From contig NZ_CP083451.1 of assembly GCF_020080045.1 (NCBI RefSeq), positions 3,273,001-3,337,000 on the forward strand: DNA of 64,000 nt, given 5' to 3'. The notes beneath the pieces were generated by a model. It was not told the origin of the DNA. It saw only the letters and a list, made by a program, of their open reading frames with translations, and did no database searches. Shown here piece after piece: positions 1-8,718 of the stretch (position 1 is its first letter; every line of letters starts with the position of its first letter). Origin of the DNA: Comamonas odontotermitis (GTDB lineage: Bacteria; Pseudomonadota; Gammaproteobacteria; Burkholderiales; Burkholderiaceae_C). Made by a program: the position numbers and the translations under genes.

Positions 1-310
1 GCACTTTCAGCACATAGGTGAGCACCCCCTTGCGGCCTACCTGCGCGGTTTGGACGTAGGAGTCGAAAGGCGCATAGCGGTTGCATGGCCGAATATCGCT
101 CCAGCTCAGCTCGTCCGCTGGCGGGGGCTTGCTCAGGTCATCCGGAACCTTGGCGCAGCGGAAGATTCGCCCACCGTAGACCCGTTCATTGCCGATGGCC
201 ACAGTCTGGCCAGAAGTCCACGCCACCTCTCCTGCCTCGGTATCGACCGCAGGAATTGTGCCCGCGAGCATCATGCTGTCAGTGATGGTTTTAGGCACTA
301 GGACATACAT
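1..310 (-). CDS. Phage tail-associated protein, partial (runs off left edge)
   Basis: An open frame starts at ATG 308-310 and is still open at base 1, so only the N-terminal 103 residues are visible. The start is supported by a GAAAGG ribosome site a few bases upstream. The segment WSDIRPCNRYAPFD resembles a W-x-D-x-(G/R)-P-(T/C)-N-R-(W/Y) pattern I recall from proteins encoded just after the tape measure gene in several siphovirus prophages of Burkholderia and Bordetella type. It lies directly downstream of the tape measure gene on the same strand, as expected for a distal tail or tail-tip protein. No enzymatic motif is visible. The specific role is inferred from position only. Confidence 0.55.
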   Translation of the reverse strand, partial: MYVLVPKTITDSMMLAGTIPAVDTEAGEVAWTSGQTVAIGNERVYGGRIFRCAKVPDDLSKPPPADELSWSDIRPCNRYAPFDSYVQTAQVGRKGVLTYVLKV

Positions 311-333
311 TGCAGCCCTTTCAAAATAGAGAT

Positions 334-388
334 GCCCGCATGGGGGTTAGCCATGCGGGCAAAGAAAAGCCGCCTCAGGGGCGGTTAA
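334..388 (-). terminator. Two intergenic hairpins between tape measure and next tail gene
   Basis: Bases 369-384 form a CCGCC/GGCGG hairpin followed on the minus strand by a T-rich run (TTTTCTTT), which looks like a weak intrinsic terminator. Just downstream a perfect 10-bp stem (334-343 with 351-360, GCCCGCATGG and its complement) lies immediately before the ribosome site of the next gene. The second hairpin lacks a clear T run and may instead stabilise or process the mRNA. Confidence 0.4.
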
Positions 389-399
389 AGACAGTCAGC

Positions 400-3300
400 T
401 CAGCGGGCAGGCTCGGCGTCCGCCATATCGAGGGTGCGCATGGCGTTTCCGCCCTCGGTCACCTCTTTGAGGATCTCCGCCGTCTGGTTGCCAAAGGATG
501 CGCCCGCTCCGGTGTTCTCCTCGATGGCTGCCAGCTTTGCCTTGACTTCGCGCAGCTCGGCCACAACCTCGGCCAGTTGAGCAGCGTTACCGCCACCCTC
601 CAAAGCCGCGATCAGGGCCTTGTTGTCGGCCCGAGGAATCACCCGCTCACCGGCATGCAAGTTCGCCTTCATGTCGTAGGGCACGAAGTTCGTGCCAACA
701 TCGAATGAAGGGCGCTTCACATACATCTGCTTGGACGGGTCCCAGTCGTACATCTCCAGGCCGTACTGCTTGCCACCCAGCCAGTAGCCGTCATAGACAG
801 ACTGACCAGCTTTCAAGCGCTCCCACTGGTCCTCAGACAAGGCCGCGTTCTTGCTGACCCCGCTGGCGTCGTACTCGCCAGGCTTGACGCCCCTGGAGCC
901 GTCGCTGTAGTACGCACGGCCCTCGGCATCAAAGCCGATGATCGTGGGGTACTTCGAGGAGCCCGCCACCGAGCCGCCCAGCGATGCGCCGCCAGAGGAT
1001 GAACCACCGGAGGAGCCGCCAGAACTGCCCGAGCTGCCGCCACTGGAGCCGGAGCCCACAGAGCCGCCGCCCGTGGAGGTGGAGCCACCTCCGACCAACT
1101 TGGCCATTGCGTTGACCGCATCTGCAACCGACAGCGTTGCGTCTATCGATTCCTGGCCATAGTTGTTCCAGAAGTCCAGAATGCCATCGAGCCGCTCAAT
1201 CTGGGCATTGCCCGCGTCGATCAGCTTTTCTGCATCGGTCTTCTGGGTGTCGGCGTACTTGCCCAACTCGTCCAGCTGCCCGGCCAGCACCTTCTTTTCA
1301 TAGTCCAGTTCGACCTGTGAGCCGAAGTAGTCCATGACGAGGCCGGAGCTGGCCGCGTTGATCGCCTTGTCGGTCTGGTCGTAGTCAGGCAGGCCCAGGC
1401 CCTGCCGCGCCCGCTCCAGCGCGTTCTCGATGTAGACCATGCCAGCCGCAGCCTGCATAGCCAGAACATCTTCGATTGGATCGCGCAAAGAGGCTGCGGC
1501 ATTCGTCACCAGGGTAAAGAAGCTGGCCGCCTTCTCCAGCGATGTTTTTGCATCGCTGACGAACTTGTCCCAGTATTCCTTTTCCCGGCCAACCGCGCCC
1601 TGCAGGTTCTTCATGGCCATCGCATAGGCCGCGTCGTAGGCCTTCTGCGCTGCAGCCTCTGCGGCATCCCGGGCCTTTTGAGCCTCTTCGTCCGCCTTGG
1701 CCTTGTCCTGCGCCGCCCATACGTCCTTTTGCAGCTGGATTACGGAAGGGTCCTTGTACTTCTCCAGCTCAGCCAGCTTCTTCTCGCGCTCGCGCCTGGT
1801 GGCCTCAGCATCGTTACCCTGTGCTCTGAGCAGGTCCAGGGTCAGATCGTCTTTGATACCAGCAATTTCTGCCAGCATGTCAACCATCTGCTGCATGGCA
1901 TTGTCCGAAGCGGTGTAAAGCTCATCGAACACGCCCGACATATCGAGCAGCATCTTGTAGAGCTTTTGGCCCGCCTCGGTGCTGCGGTCGATGCCATCGA
2001 CCATCTTGCGGAACTCTTCGCGCGAGCGGGGGACGGTCAAGCCAAGGCCCTCAAAGGTCTTGTTCACCTCCTCCATCTTGCGCTGCTGGTTCTCCGCGTC
2101 AGAGTAGAACTTGTCGTAGTAGGCTTCCTGCGAGGACCTGAGCGCCGCTTCCGCCTGCTCTGCAGCCGAATAGACCACATCGAAGGCATCAGCCATGCCA
2201 ATCAAGGCCGCGTAGAGCTTGCGCCCGGCTTCGGTCGACACGTCGATGCTGTTGATGTAGTCCCGCAGGGCTTGGCGGCTCATCGGCATAGCATCAACAC
2301 CAAGTTTCTTCAAAGCGTCTTGGAGCAGGCGCGTTTGGTTCGCCACCTTCTCTTCATCGCTGAAAAACTTGTCGTAATACTTGCTGGTTGCCGACAGGAA
2401 CTTATCAGCCCCGCCAAAGGCATCAATCAGCTCAGACGCCATATCAGCGCCAGCCAAGCCCACGGTAAACAGCGTGTCGCCGACGGCTTTGAACCACTCA
2501 TTTGCCAGCGTGATAGAGCCTGACAAGCGGGTGAGTGCTTCGAGCTGGGTTTCCCCTGCCCGGGTGTACTCCTCGCTGGTTAGCACCAGACCACCCATCT
2601 GCTCGGCGATCTTCTGGAATTCCTCCTGCAGCTTCTTCGTGGCTTCTTCTGGGCTCAGGTCCTTGAGGTCAACCTTGAACTTGGCGGTAAAGCCATCCAA
2701 GGCCTCACCACTCAGGCCCACGGCCCCAGCCATGTCGCGGATCGCCTTGTCCATCGTCAGGAACTGGTCGCCCAGGCCCTTACGCATTTCCTCGGGCATG
2801 TCTTCGTAGGTCGTTTTGTTCGACCGGAAGAGTCCGCCCTTGTAATACTTGTACAGACGCCCCTCGAAACCGGACTCTCCGCCAAACTCGCCCTCGATGC
2901 CCGACTCTTTGAGCTTGCGCCCAAAAAGCCCGCCAATCGCGCTGCCCAGCCAAGAGCCGATCATTGTGCCGATGCCCGGCAGGATGTACGTGCCAATGGC
3001 AGAGCCGATGGCCGCGCCATAGTCACCCTTGGCAAGCGCCACCACCGAGCCAAGATAGCCCACGGCAGAGCCCAGACCGCCCTCCAGGCCGATCCCCTTG
3101 AACCAGGTATCAACATTGGAGATGGTGCTGCTGAAGTCCATCATGGCGCCACCAACGGAGGTGAAGCCGTTGTTCACCATGGAGATGCCGTTGTTCCACA
3201 TCCAGTCGGCTGCCGCCGTGCCCATGTTGGTCCAGTTGGTCATCCCTCCATTCATCATGTTGGATGCACTGCTGGCCATCTGGCCTACCGCGCCACCTCC

Positions 3301-6300
3301 GCTGCCACCTGTCATACCCATCAAGTTGCCCACCAGATTGACCACGATGGGCTTGATGAACATCCTGTAGATTTGATCGGCGACTGTGGTCTTGAAGGTG
3401 GTTGTCAGACTCTTGGTGAAGCTCTTCCAGCCGTCTTTGCCGTTGTTGAGCATGTCAGCAAAGCCCTGAGAGAAGATCTGGTCGTACTGGTCAACCGTCT
3501 TCTTCCATTCGTCCACCATTGCTTGCTGCACTTTGGCCTGGGCTTCTTCCAGAGCTGCTGTCTTTGCCGCTTCGCTAGCAGTTGCCAACTCGGCGCCTTG
3601 CAACCCCTTGCGCTCCAGCTCGGCTATATCCTTTCTGATCCGAAGTTGCGCCTCTAACTGCGCAATAGCCTTTGCCCGCTCAATCCCAGACAGGCCCATC
3701 AATTGAAGCTCTTGCTCTGATACGGCCATCGACTCGCGGGCAGCGCGGGTGCGCTCCTTGAAGGTATCAAGGGCCTTGTTCAACTCGGCCTTTGACATTG
3801 CGGCATTGACGCGCTGCTGCTGAGTAACTTGAGCTTCGAGCTTCTTCGCCAAATCGGAATATCCATTGGCCTGCACTTCCGCCGCCAGAGCATCTTTCAA
3901 GCGCTGGGCAGTCATCTCGCCAATAACGATTGCCGACTTACCGTAGTGCTTGTTGGTCTCTTCGAGTTGATCTGCCTGGCGTGCTAGAGATGCCGCACTC
4001 GATCCAGCCTCCTTCTCTCGCAGTGCAGTTAAGGTGCGCAGATGCTCTTCCTTGGATTTGAGCTGCGTCTCTTCACTCAGACCATTTTTGGCGGCATCAG
4101 CCATCACCTTGTCATAGCGTGCCTGCTCAGCCGCCATCTCCTTGGTGTATCCCACCACTCCAGAGATTGCCGCCCCGTAGTCTTGCCACGCAGCATCAGC
4201 ACCCTTCAAGGCATCTTCCAATGCTTGATGCGACTGCATCAATGCATCTGCGTTCGACTTTGCAATGGCATCCTGCTCCAGCGCCTTTTGCTCAGCTTCT
4301 GAAAGAGTCTTCCAATGCTCCGTCGCCTTCATGCCGATGAAGTCGGCCATGATCTTGTTGTAGCCCGCTTGCTGCGCTGCCATAGATGCCGTGGCCGCAG
4401 CCGTGGCGTCTTGCATCTCCCGGATTTTTTGCTGAGTGGCAATGGCCTCCTTGTTGAGTGCCACGCCGGGAACAAGGCCGTTGTAGTTCCCCTGCGCATC
4501 AGTGGTGAACTGGCCCAGCACCTTGCCTGCATACTTTTGGCCTTCAGGACCCATGTTCTGCAGCCAATCGCCACCAACACCGGCCTTGGCAATGGCCTTG
4601 TCGACATTGCCCTTACCCGAGTGGTAGGCGGTGAGCGCTTTGACAGCATCACCGTCAAAGCTGCGCATCAGGTACTCGATGTAGGCAGAGGCAAGTGTTC
4701 GCCCATAGTTGGCACCCTGCTCCAGACGGGCTTTGCTCCACTCCACCCCAGCCAACTGGGCCATGTGTGGGCCACTGGCGGGCATGATTTGGTACATGCC
4801 CAAAGCGCCGACGCTACTGGTGACGACGTTGCCGCTACGGTCAGTTTGGCGCCCACCGGACTCCACGCGCGCCACAGCATCAAGCATCGCATCACGATCA
4901 ATGCTCCGCTGGTTGGCGGCATTGTTGGCGCGAGACGCACGAGCATAGTCGGCCTCAACCTTTCCGAGGTCCATGCCGCCCAGGCGTTTTGCCGCTTCCA
5001 CAGCCTTCTTGTACTCTTCGGCCAGTTGCCGCGCGACTTCCAGCCGCTTTTCCTCTACGGTCTGCCCCTGCTTTGCCGCCTGGGCCAGAGCATCAGATGC
5101 ATCGATGTAGCTTTTGTTGTCCGCCGCCATGCGAGCAGTGACGCTATCGACCGACTGCATTTGCGACAGGAGCGCCTTCGTCGCCTCTATCTGCTTCTTG
5201 AGGTTCTCAAGGCTTTTCTCCCTTGAGGATCGCATTGCCGCAGAGTCCACTGCAAGAGGAGCCGATTGCTTTTGCTCCAGCTCTTCCTGCAGCCTGGTGA
5301 GGTTCTCTTGTGCCTTCTGCAATGGCGATTCTGGACGGCCAACGTCCAGCATCTTGTCCCAGGCCTTCTTTGCGGTATCGCCGACGCTTTTCCACCCACG
5401 CTCCAGAACACCCAGATTTGCAGTGATCTCGGCTTGGCGTGCCTTCATCGTATTGGAGTAGGCGCGCTGCGCAACTTCCGCAGCCTCCTGTGTTTTGCCT
5501 TGCTCGTCCAGCGCCCGAATCTGCTTGTAAACGTCAGCAGTCAAGAAATTCATCTGCTCGTTGAGCGCCATGGACGCTTTGAGCGGATCTTTGGCAAGTT
5601 CAGCAAATTGCTTGGCAGTTTCCGCCACTGCCTGCCCCGTGGCCTTCTCCCACAGAATTGCCGATGCTGTGAATTCCTGAAGGTTCTTGGAACCTACCTT
5701 GCTCTTTTGAGCCATTTCGGCCAACCCAGCCGCAGCAGCCCCTTGCGTGCCAACCACGGCGGCCATGGACTTGGCCATGGAGCTAAGTTGGTCGACGGAG
5801 GTTCCCGCCTGGTTGCCCGTAAGAACCAGTATCTTGCGGAAGTTGTCGGCCTCCTGACTGCCTTGGTAGTAGGCCAGCCCGAGCACACCAACCGCAGCGC
5901 CAGCAACAGTGAACGGGTTGACCAGACCCAGGATGTAGCCGCTCATGGCCTTGGCCGCAGCGCCAACCCCGCCAAAGGAGCCCACAATCTGCGAACCCTG
6001 CTGCAACAGCACGGTTAGCGGTGCCTGACCACCTTGGAGGGACACAAAAATGTCCTGAAACTGCAGGGGCAGCTGTTGCAGCGCCATTCGGGTCTGGCCC
6101 GCAGCAATTCCCACTTTGCCAAAGCCAGACTCAGCCGCGCGGAGCCTTGCGAGCATTGGCGCAGCTTCGTTGGTGAGTCCCATTTCTGCGGCTTGCAACT
6201 CCAGCAGTTGAGTGCGCGTTTTGCCGATGGCATTGGACTGCTCACGCAAAGAACTCAAAAAGCTATCGTTGCGCGCCGAAGTCGCTTGTTGTGCCTTTAC

Positions 6301-6672
6301 CGCAGCAAGCGCAGCCTCGGCCTCGCGCGCCTTATGAATAAGCGGGTCAAATTTCGCAGCATCAAGGCCGCGCAATTCGATTTTTTGCGAAAATGCGCTA
6401 GAAAGGCTCTCTCCAGCCTTGGCTGCAATCGTGGTCTTTTCAATGTATTTTTGAAGCGCCGTGGCAATAACAGATTCACCCTTGGTGAACTTCTGCGCCA
6501 CAGTGGACATGCCGTCGCCAATTCCGTCGACGCCCTTTGCGGCGCGTTTCCCCGACTGCTCCACGGATGCCGCCATGCTGGCTGCATCGTCCTTGACCTC
6601 CTGAAACGCGCCCTTGGCACTGTTCTTGGCAACAATGTCAATTTCCGCTTTGCGGCTATCGCCTTCTGCCAT
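400..6672 (-). CDS. Tail tape measure protein with embedded lytic transglycosylase domain
   Basis: A protein of 2090 residues; tail length in siphoviruses scales with this protein. I chose ATG 6672 (MAEGDSRKAEID) over the longer frame from 6738 because the extra 22 residues are hydrophobic and overlap a hairpin. Residues about 190-230 resemble the TMP_2/lambda gpH N-terminal region. Residues about 595-705 form a soluble lytic transglycosylase (SLT) domain: catalytic Glu near residue 604 in VESGG, then GALGMYQIMP, then AYHSGKGN. This domain would cut peptidoglycan during DNA injection. Hydrophobic glycine-rich segments follow (near residues 1130-1270). Two tandem copies of an 86-residue unit start with YYDKF(F/Y)SD near residues 1432 and 1518. 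A Gly/Ser-rich linker lies near residues 1860-1905. Confidence 0.93.
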   Translation of the reverse strand: MAEGDSRKAEIDIVAKNSAKGAFQEVKDDAASMAASVEQSGKRAAKGVDGIGDGMSTVAQKFTKGESVIATALQKYIEKTTIAAKAGESLSSAFSQKIELRGLDAAKFDPLIHKAREAEAALAAVKAQQATSARNDSFLSSLREQSNAIGKTRTQLLELQAAEMGLTNEAAPMLARLRAAESGFGKVGIAAGQTRMALQQLPLQFQDIFVSLQGGQAPLTVLLQQGSQIVGSFGGVGAAAKAMSGYILGLVNPFTVAGAAVGVLGLAYYQGSQEADNFRKILVLTGNQAGTSVDQLSSMAKSMAAVVGTQGAAAAGLAEMAQKSKVGSKNLQEFTASAILWEKATGQAVAETAKQFAELAKDPLKASMALNEQMNFLTADVYKQIRALDEQGKTQEAAEVAQRAYSNTMKARQAEITANLGVLERGWKSVGDTAKKAWDKMLDVGRPESPLQKAQENLTRLQEELEQKQSAPLAVDSAAMRSSREKSLENLKKQIEATKALLSQMQSVDSVTARMAADNKSYIDASDALAQAAKQGQTVEEKRLEVARQLAEEYKKAVEAAKRLGGMDLGKVEADYARASRANNAANQRSIDRDAMLDAVARVESGGRQTDRSGNVVTSSVGALGMYQIMPASGPHMAQLAGVEWSKARLEQGANYGRTLASAYIEYLMRSFDGDAVKALTAYHSGKGNVDKAIAKAGVGGDWLQNMGPEGQKYAGKVLGQFTTDAQGNYNGLVPGVALNKEAIATQQKIREMQDATAAATASMAAQQAGYNKIMADFIGMKATEHWKTLSEAEQKALEQDAIAKSNADALMQSHQALEDALKGADAAWQDYGAAISGVVGYTKEMAAEQARYDKVMADAAKNGLSEETQLKSKEEHLRTLTALREKEAGSSAASLARQADQLEETNKHYGKSAIVIGEMTAQRLKDALAAEVQANGYSDLAKKLEAQVTQQQRVNAAMSKAELNKALDTFKERTRAARESMAVSEQELQLMGLSGIERAKAIAQLEAQLRIRKDIAELERKGLQGAELATASEAAKTAALEEAQAKVQQAMVDEWKKTVDQYDQIFSQGFADMLNNGKDGWKSFTKSLTTTFKTTVADQIYRMFIKPIVVNLVGNLMGMTGGSGGGAVGQMASSASNMMNGGMTNWTNMGTAAADWMWNNGISMVNNGFTSVGGAMMDFSSTISNVDTWFKGIGLEGGLGSAVGYLGSVVALAKGDYGAAIGSAIGTYILPGIGTMIGSWLGSAIGGLFGRKLKESGIEGEFGGESGFEGRLYKYYKGGLFRSNKTTYEDMPEEMRKGLGDQFLTMDKAIRDMAGAVGLSGEALDGFTAKFKVDLKDLSPEEATKKLQEEFQKIAEQMGGLVLTSEEYTRAGETQLEALTRLSGSITLANEWFKAVGDTLFTVGLAGADMASELIDAFGGADKFLSATSKYYDKFFSDEEKVANQTRLLQDALKKLGVDAMPMSRQALRDYINSIDVSTEAGRKLYAALIGMADAFDVVYSAAEQAEAALRSSQEAYYDKFYSDAENQQRKMEEVNKTFEGLGLTVPRSREEFRKMVDGIDRSTEAGQKLYKMLLDMSGVFDELYTASDNAMQQMVDMLAEIAGIKDDLTLDLLRAQGNDAEATRREREKKLAELEKYKDPSVIQLQKDVWAAQDKAKADEEAQKARDAAEAAAQKAYDAAYAMAMKNLQGAVGREKEYWDKFVSDAKTSLEKAASFFTLVTNAAASLRDPIEDVLAMQAAAGMVYIENALERARQGLGLPDYDQTDKAINAASSGLVMDYFGSQVELDYEKKVLAGQLDELGKYADTQKTDAEKLIDAGNAQIERLDGILDFWNNYGQESIDATLSVADAVNAMAKLVGGGSTSTGGGSVGSGSSGGSSGSSGGSSGGSSSGGASLGGSVAGSSKYPTIIGFDAEGRAYYSDGSRGVKPGEYDASGVSKNAALSEDQWERLKAGQSVYDGYWLGGKQYGLEMYDWDPSKQMYVKRPSFDVGTNFVPYDMKANLHAGERVIPRADNKALIAALEGGGNAAQLAEVVAELREVKAKLAAIEENTGAGASFGNQTAEILKEVTEGGNAMRTLDMADAEPAR

Positions 6673-6681
6673 TTTGAACCC

Positions 6682-6721
6682 CGCAAAAAGAAATGGCCCG
6701 ACCAGAATTGGCCGAGCCATT
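6682..6721 (-). terminator. Hairpin with T-rich tail before the tape measure start
   Basis: AATGGC at 6692-6697 pairs with GCCATT at 6716-6721, with additional CG pairs inside. On the minus strand the stem is followed by TTTCTTTTT. It lies between the chaperone extension and the tape measure start and resembles an intrinsic terminator or attenuator. Confidence 0.4.
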
Positions 6722-6755
6722 GATAAATAGACCTGCATGAAGCAGGCCCGCGCCC

Positions 6756-7091
6756 CTACTTCACATCGATTGCAAGAACCACTCTCTCCAGGGCGCGCAT
6801 TTCAGCGAAGAGGTGATCCCATTCTTCTTGATCGCCCGCAGCAATCCGATCCAGCAGCGGGTACAGGGATGCGTACCACATCCCTGTTCTGCCGCCTCCG
6901 CCCACTCCGACCGCAATGCTCCATTGCGTCTGCATGCTCACAAAGAGCAGCAGCGTCTCCCAGTTTTCGGGCCAGACTTCTACCGGGTCTTCCCAGTAGT
7001 CCTCTGGCTCACAACCTTCAGCCACTTCTGGGGCGGGCTTGAAATACGAAATTACTGCGGCTTCAAGTTTCCCAGGCGGCCTTCCGTACAC
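6756..7091 (-). CDS. DUF1799-like tail assembly chaperone extension (T-part of a G-T pair)
   Basis: An open frame of 111 codons directly downstream of, and overlapping, the tail assembly chaperone gene in the -1 frame. The translation (WPENWETLLLFVSMQTQW, then WYASLYPLLDRI) resembles the DUF1799 family, which I know from siphovirus prophages at this position between chaperone and tape measure. The ATG at 7091 has no good ribosome site, and a canonical slippery heptamer GGGAAAC sits in the overlap. I therefore infer that it is mainly translated as the C-terminal part of a frameshift fusion, like lambda gpG-gpT. The fusion would be 238 residues long. Confidence 0.75.
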   Translation of the reverse strand: MYGRPPGKLEAAVISYFKPAPEVAEGCEPEDYWEDPVEVWPENWETLLLFVSMQTQWSIAVGVGGGGRTGMWYASLYPLLDRIAAGDQEEWDHLFAEMRALERVVLAIDVK

Positions 7092-7471
7092 ATGGCACGG
7101 TACTTCTCCCAGAACGCGCTTGGAGCCTCAGGCTCTTCGTCAAAGAGCTGCTCCAGGTTCTTCTGGCTCAGCTCCAGATCCAGCGGCCAGGACTTCACAA
7201 ACTGCATGGTGCGTTTTGCGTTGGCCTCGATCCCCTGGTCTGCCAGCTTGGCAAAGCTGAATTTCTCGCCTTCTTCAAAGCCGTTGACCTTGGCTTCGGC
7301 AAGTTGGTCCCAGAATTGCGCAAACTCCTTGCGGGTGCGATAAATGAACTGGCATTCGAGCTTCACCTCTTGGCCGGTCACGCTGGTGAATTCGACAGTG
7401 CCGGGGATGCTCTCAGGGCGCGCGCCGAAGATGAACGCTGCAGGTTTTTGCTTCTTGGTTTCGGTGGTCAT
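7052..7471 (-). CDS. Phage tail assembly chaperone (gpG-like)
   Basis: A protein of 139 residues starting MTTETKKQKPAAFIFGARP. It lies between the major tail protein gene and the tape measure gene, where siphoviruses encode the chaperone that coats the tape measure before tail tube assembly. The sequence is soluble, mixed alpha/beta and acidic toward the C terminus, as in tail assembly chaperone families. Near its 3' end it carries the GGGAAAC slippery heptamer leading into the next frame, which strongly supports the assignment. The zero-frame product ends NLKPQ at 7052. Confidence 0.8.
   Translation of the reverse strand: MTTETKKQKPAAFIFGARPESIPGTVEFTSVTGQEVKLECQFIYRTRKEFAQFWDQLAEAKVNGFEEGEKFSFAKLADQGIEANAKRTMQFVKSWPLDLELSQKNLEQLFDEEPEAPSAFWEKYRAMCTEGRLGNLKPQ
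7067..7073 (-). promoter_or_regulatory. -1 programmed ribosomal frameshift slippery site GGGAAAC
   Basis: On the minus strand the chaperone frame reads CTG GGA AAC TTG, placing G GGA AAC in the X-XXY-YYZ register. A -1 shift gives GGG AAA CTT GAA, which is exactly the frame of the downstream DUF1799-like region. The zero-frame stop TAA follows four codons later (7052-7054). Lambda uses GGGAAAG at the equivalent place. Confidence 0.8.
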
Positions 7472-7588
7472 AACGATTTTCTTTCAGTGGAGGGAAACAG
7501 ATAAGCCCGTGCGCAGCCGCCCGCCCCACTGAAAGGAGCGAAGCGGCTGCGTCGGTGCATGGGTGATGGGCGAAATGCCCGGGAGTGC

Positions 7589-8251
7589 TTACACGCTGTT
7601 GCTGTAGCGGGTGGACTTGGACTTGCCCGAGAAGTCAGCCTTGCATCGGTTGACTTGGCCGTCCTGCATCGTCACTTCTTCGTTGAAGGCAACAGTGCAG
7701 GCCAGGTACGACACAGCGCCCTTCTTCATGGTCAGGCGCTGGATCGTGTCCGCGCCAGTGGCCGACAGGTCCACCAGTGCGTCATAGCCGGGGGTTTCGA
7801 TGGCGTCCGCGTCGATTTCGATGGAGCGCGAGACGGGCGTGAAACCATCATTGATTTCCTGCTCGTTTTCGCTCTCCAGGTAGCGATAGGTCACCTTCTT
7901 GGCATCACCGCCCGAGCTGGTGTTGTTCAGGATCTGAACCACATCAACCCAGGTCAGGGCCTTGACGAAGCCACCCGCGCCGCCGCCAGGGCTGAACAGG
8001 TTGGTGTTGGTCGTGTTGGCATTGCGACCTTCCAGCGTGAAGGTGTCCGGCGTCGGTACAGCCTTGATGCGGTACACGCGGCCATTGAGCTGACCCCAGC
8101 CGGAGAACACAATCACAATGTCGCCAACCTGCAGGCCGTGGGCTGCAGAGGTGCAGACCGCTTCAGCAGCATTGGTAACAGCAGAGATCGTCTTTTTTGC
8201 AGACAGCGAAGTGGCGACAGCAATACGCGCGCCGGTAGGTAGAGAAGCCAT
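7589..8251 (-). CDS. Major tail tube protein
   Basis: A protein of 220 residues starting MASLPTGARIAVATS. The start at 8251 is set by an AGAAAGGG ribosome site; the longer frame upstream reads through hairpins and is not expected to be translated. It forms the stacked hexameric rings of the tail tube in lambda-type tails. The segment HGLQVGDIVIVFSG, followed by TFTLEG, is a small beta-barrel type element common in phage tail tube proteins. The ending (KADFSGKSKSTRYSNSV) and position between tail completion proteins and chaperone fit. It is preceded by two terminator-like hairpins, so its expression may be set separately from the head genes. Confidence 0.8.
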   Translation of the reverse strand: MASLPTGARIAVATSLSAKKTISAVTNAAEAVCTSAAHGLQVGDIVIVFSGWGQLNGRVYRIKAVPTPDTFTLEGRNANTTNTNLFSPGGGAGGFVKALTWVDVVQILNNTSSGGDAKKVTYRYLESENEQEINDGFTPVSRSIEIDADAIETPGYDALVDLSATGADTIQRLTMKKGAVSYLACTVAFNEEVTMQDGQVNRCKADFSGKSKSTRYSNSV

Positions 8252-8269
8252 TTTTGGCCCTTTCTGAAA

Positions 8270-8345
8270 CAAAAAACCCGCTCGGCGCGTGCTTTGCGGG
8301 TGGGAACAGCCCTCGTCGGGCACAAAAAAACCGGCCTAAGCCGGT
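8270..8345 (-). terminator. Two tandem intrinsic-terminator-like hairpins before the tail tube gene
   Basis: Stem one is ACCGGC (8330-8335) with GCCGGT (8340-8345), loop CTAA, followed on the minus strand by a run of T residues (complement of 8323-8330). Stem two is ACCCGC (8276-8281) with GCGGGT (8296-8301), followed by a further T run (8270-8276). Both point in the direction of late transcription and lie between the DUF3168 gene and the tail tube gene. They would require antitermination or a new promoter for full tail gene expression. Confidence 0.7.
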
Positions 8346-8363
8346 GTCTGGTGGTCGGGGCGG

Positions 8364-8717
8364 TTAGCGCGCTCCGGTGATAGAGAAGGTCATCAAGTAG
8401 CCTTTGGCTATGTCTGCGTCGTCATAGGACAGGACAGGCTGGCCATAAGCCTCTGCTTGGAACTGAGGTGCCTTGCAAATGGCCTCCTCCAGCCGCAGGA
8501 TCAGCGCCAGCGCATCGAGCGCCGTTGCGTCCCAGGTATTGATCTGTATCTGCGCATTGCGTTTGTCTGCCGCCTCGCTGTCCAAGTAGCGCAGCGGATC
8601 GCCTCCGATGTGCTGCCAGGTGACATAGGGTGTTTTGGTGTTGTAGGGAGCAGTCCCCACAAACACCCGAGGACAGTGCGCGCCGATCACAGCAAGTAGA
8701 TCGCTCTCAAGTGACAT
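8364..8717 (-). CDS. Tail completion protein (DUF3168, gp17-like)
   Basis: A protein of 117 residues starting MSLESDLLAVIG. The pattern (L...V..RVF.G.AP......PYVTWQ, then QI.TWD, then LEEAI) is that of the DUF3168 family, structurally related to SPP1 gp17 and lambda gpU at the head-proximal end of the tail. It starts one base from the end of the gp10-like gene, indicating translational coupling, and is followed by two terminator hairpins. Confidence 0.85.
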   Translation of the reverse strand: MSLESDLLAVIGAHCPRVFVGTAPYNTKTPYVTWQHIGGDPLRYLDSEAADKRNAQIQINTWDATALDALALILRLEEAICKAPQFQAEAYGQPVLSYDDADIAKGYLMTFSITGAR

Positions 8718-8718
8718 A

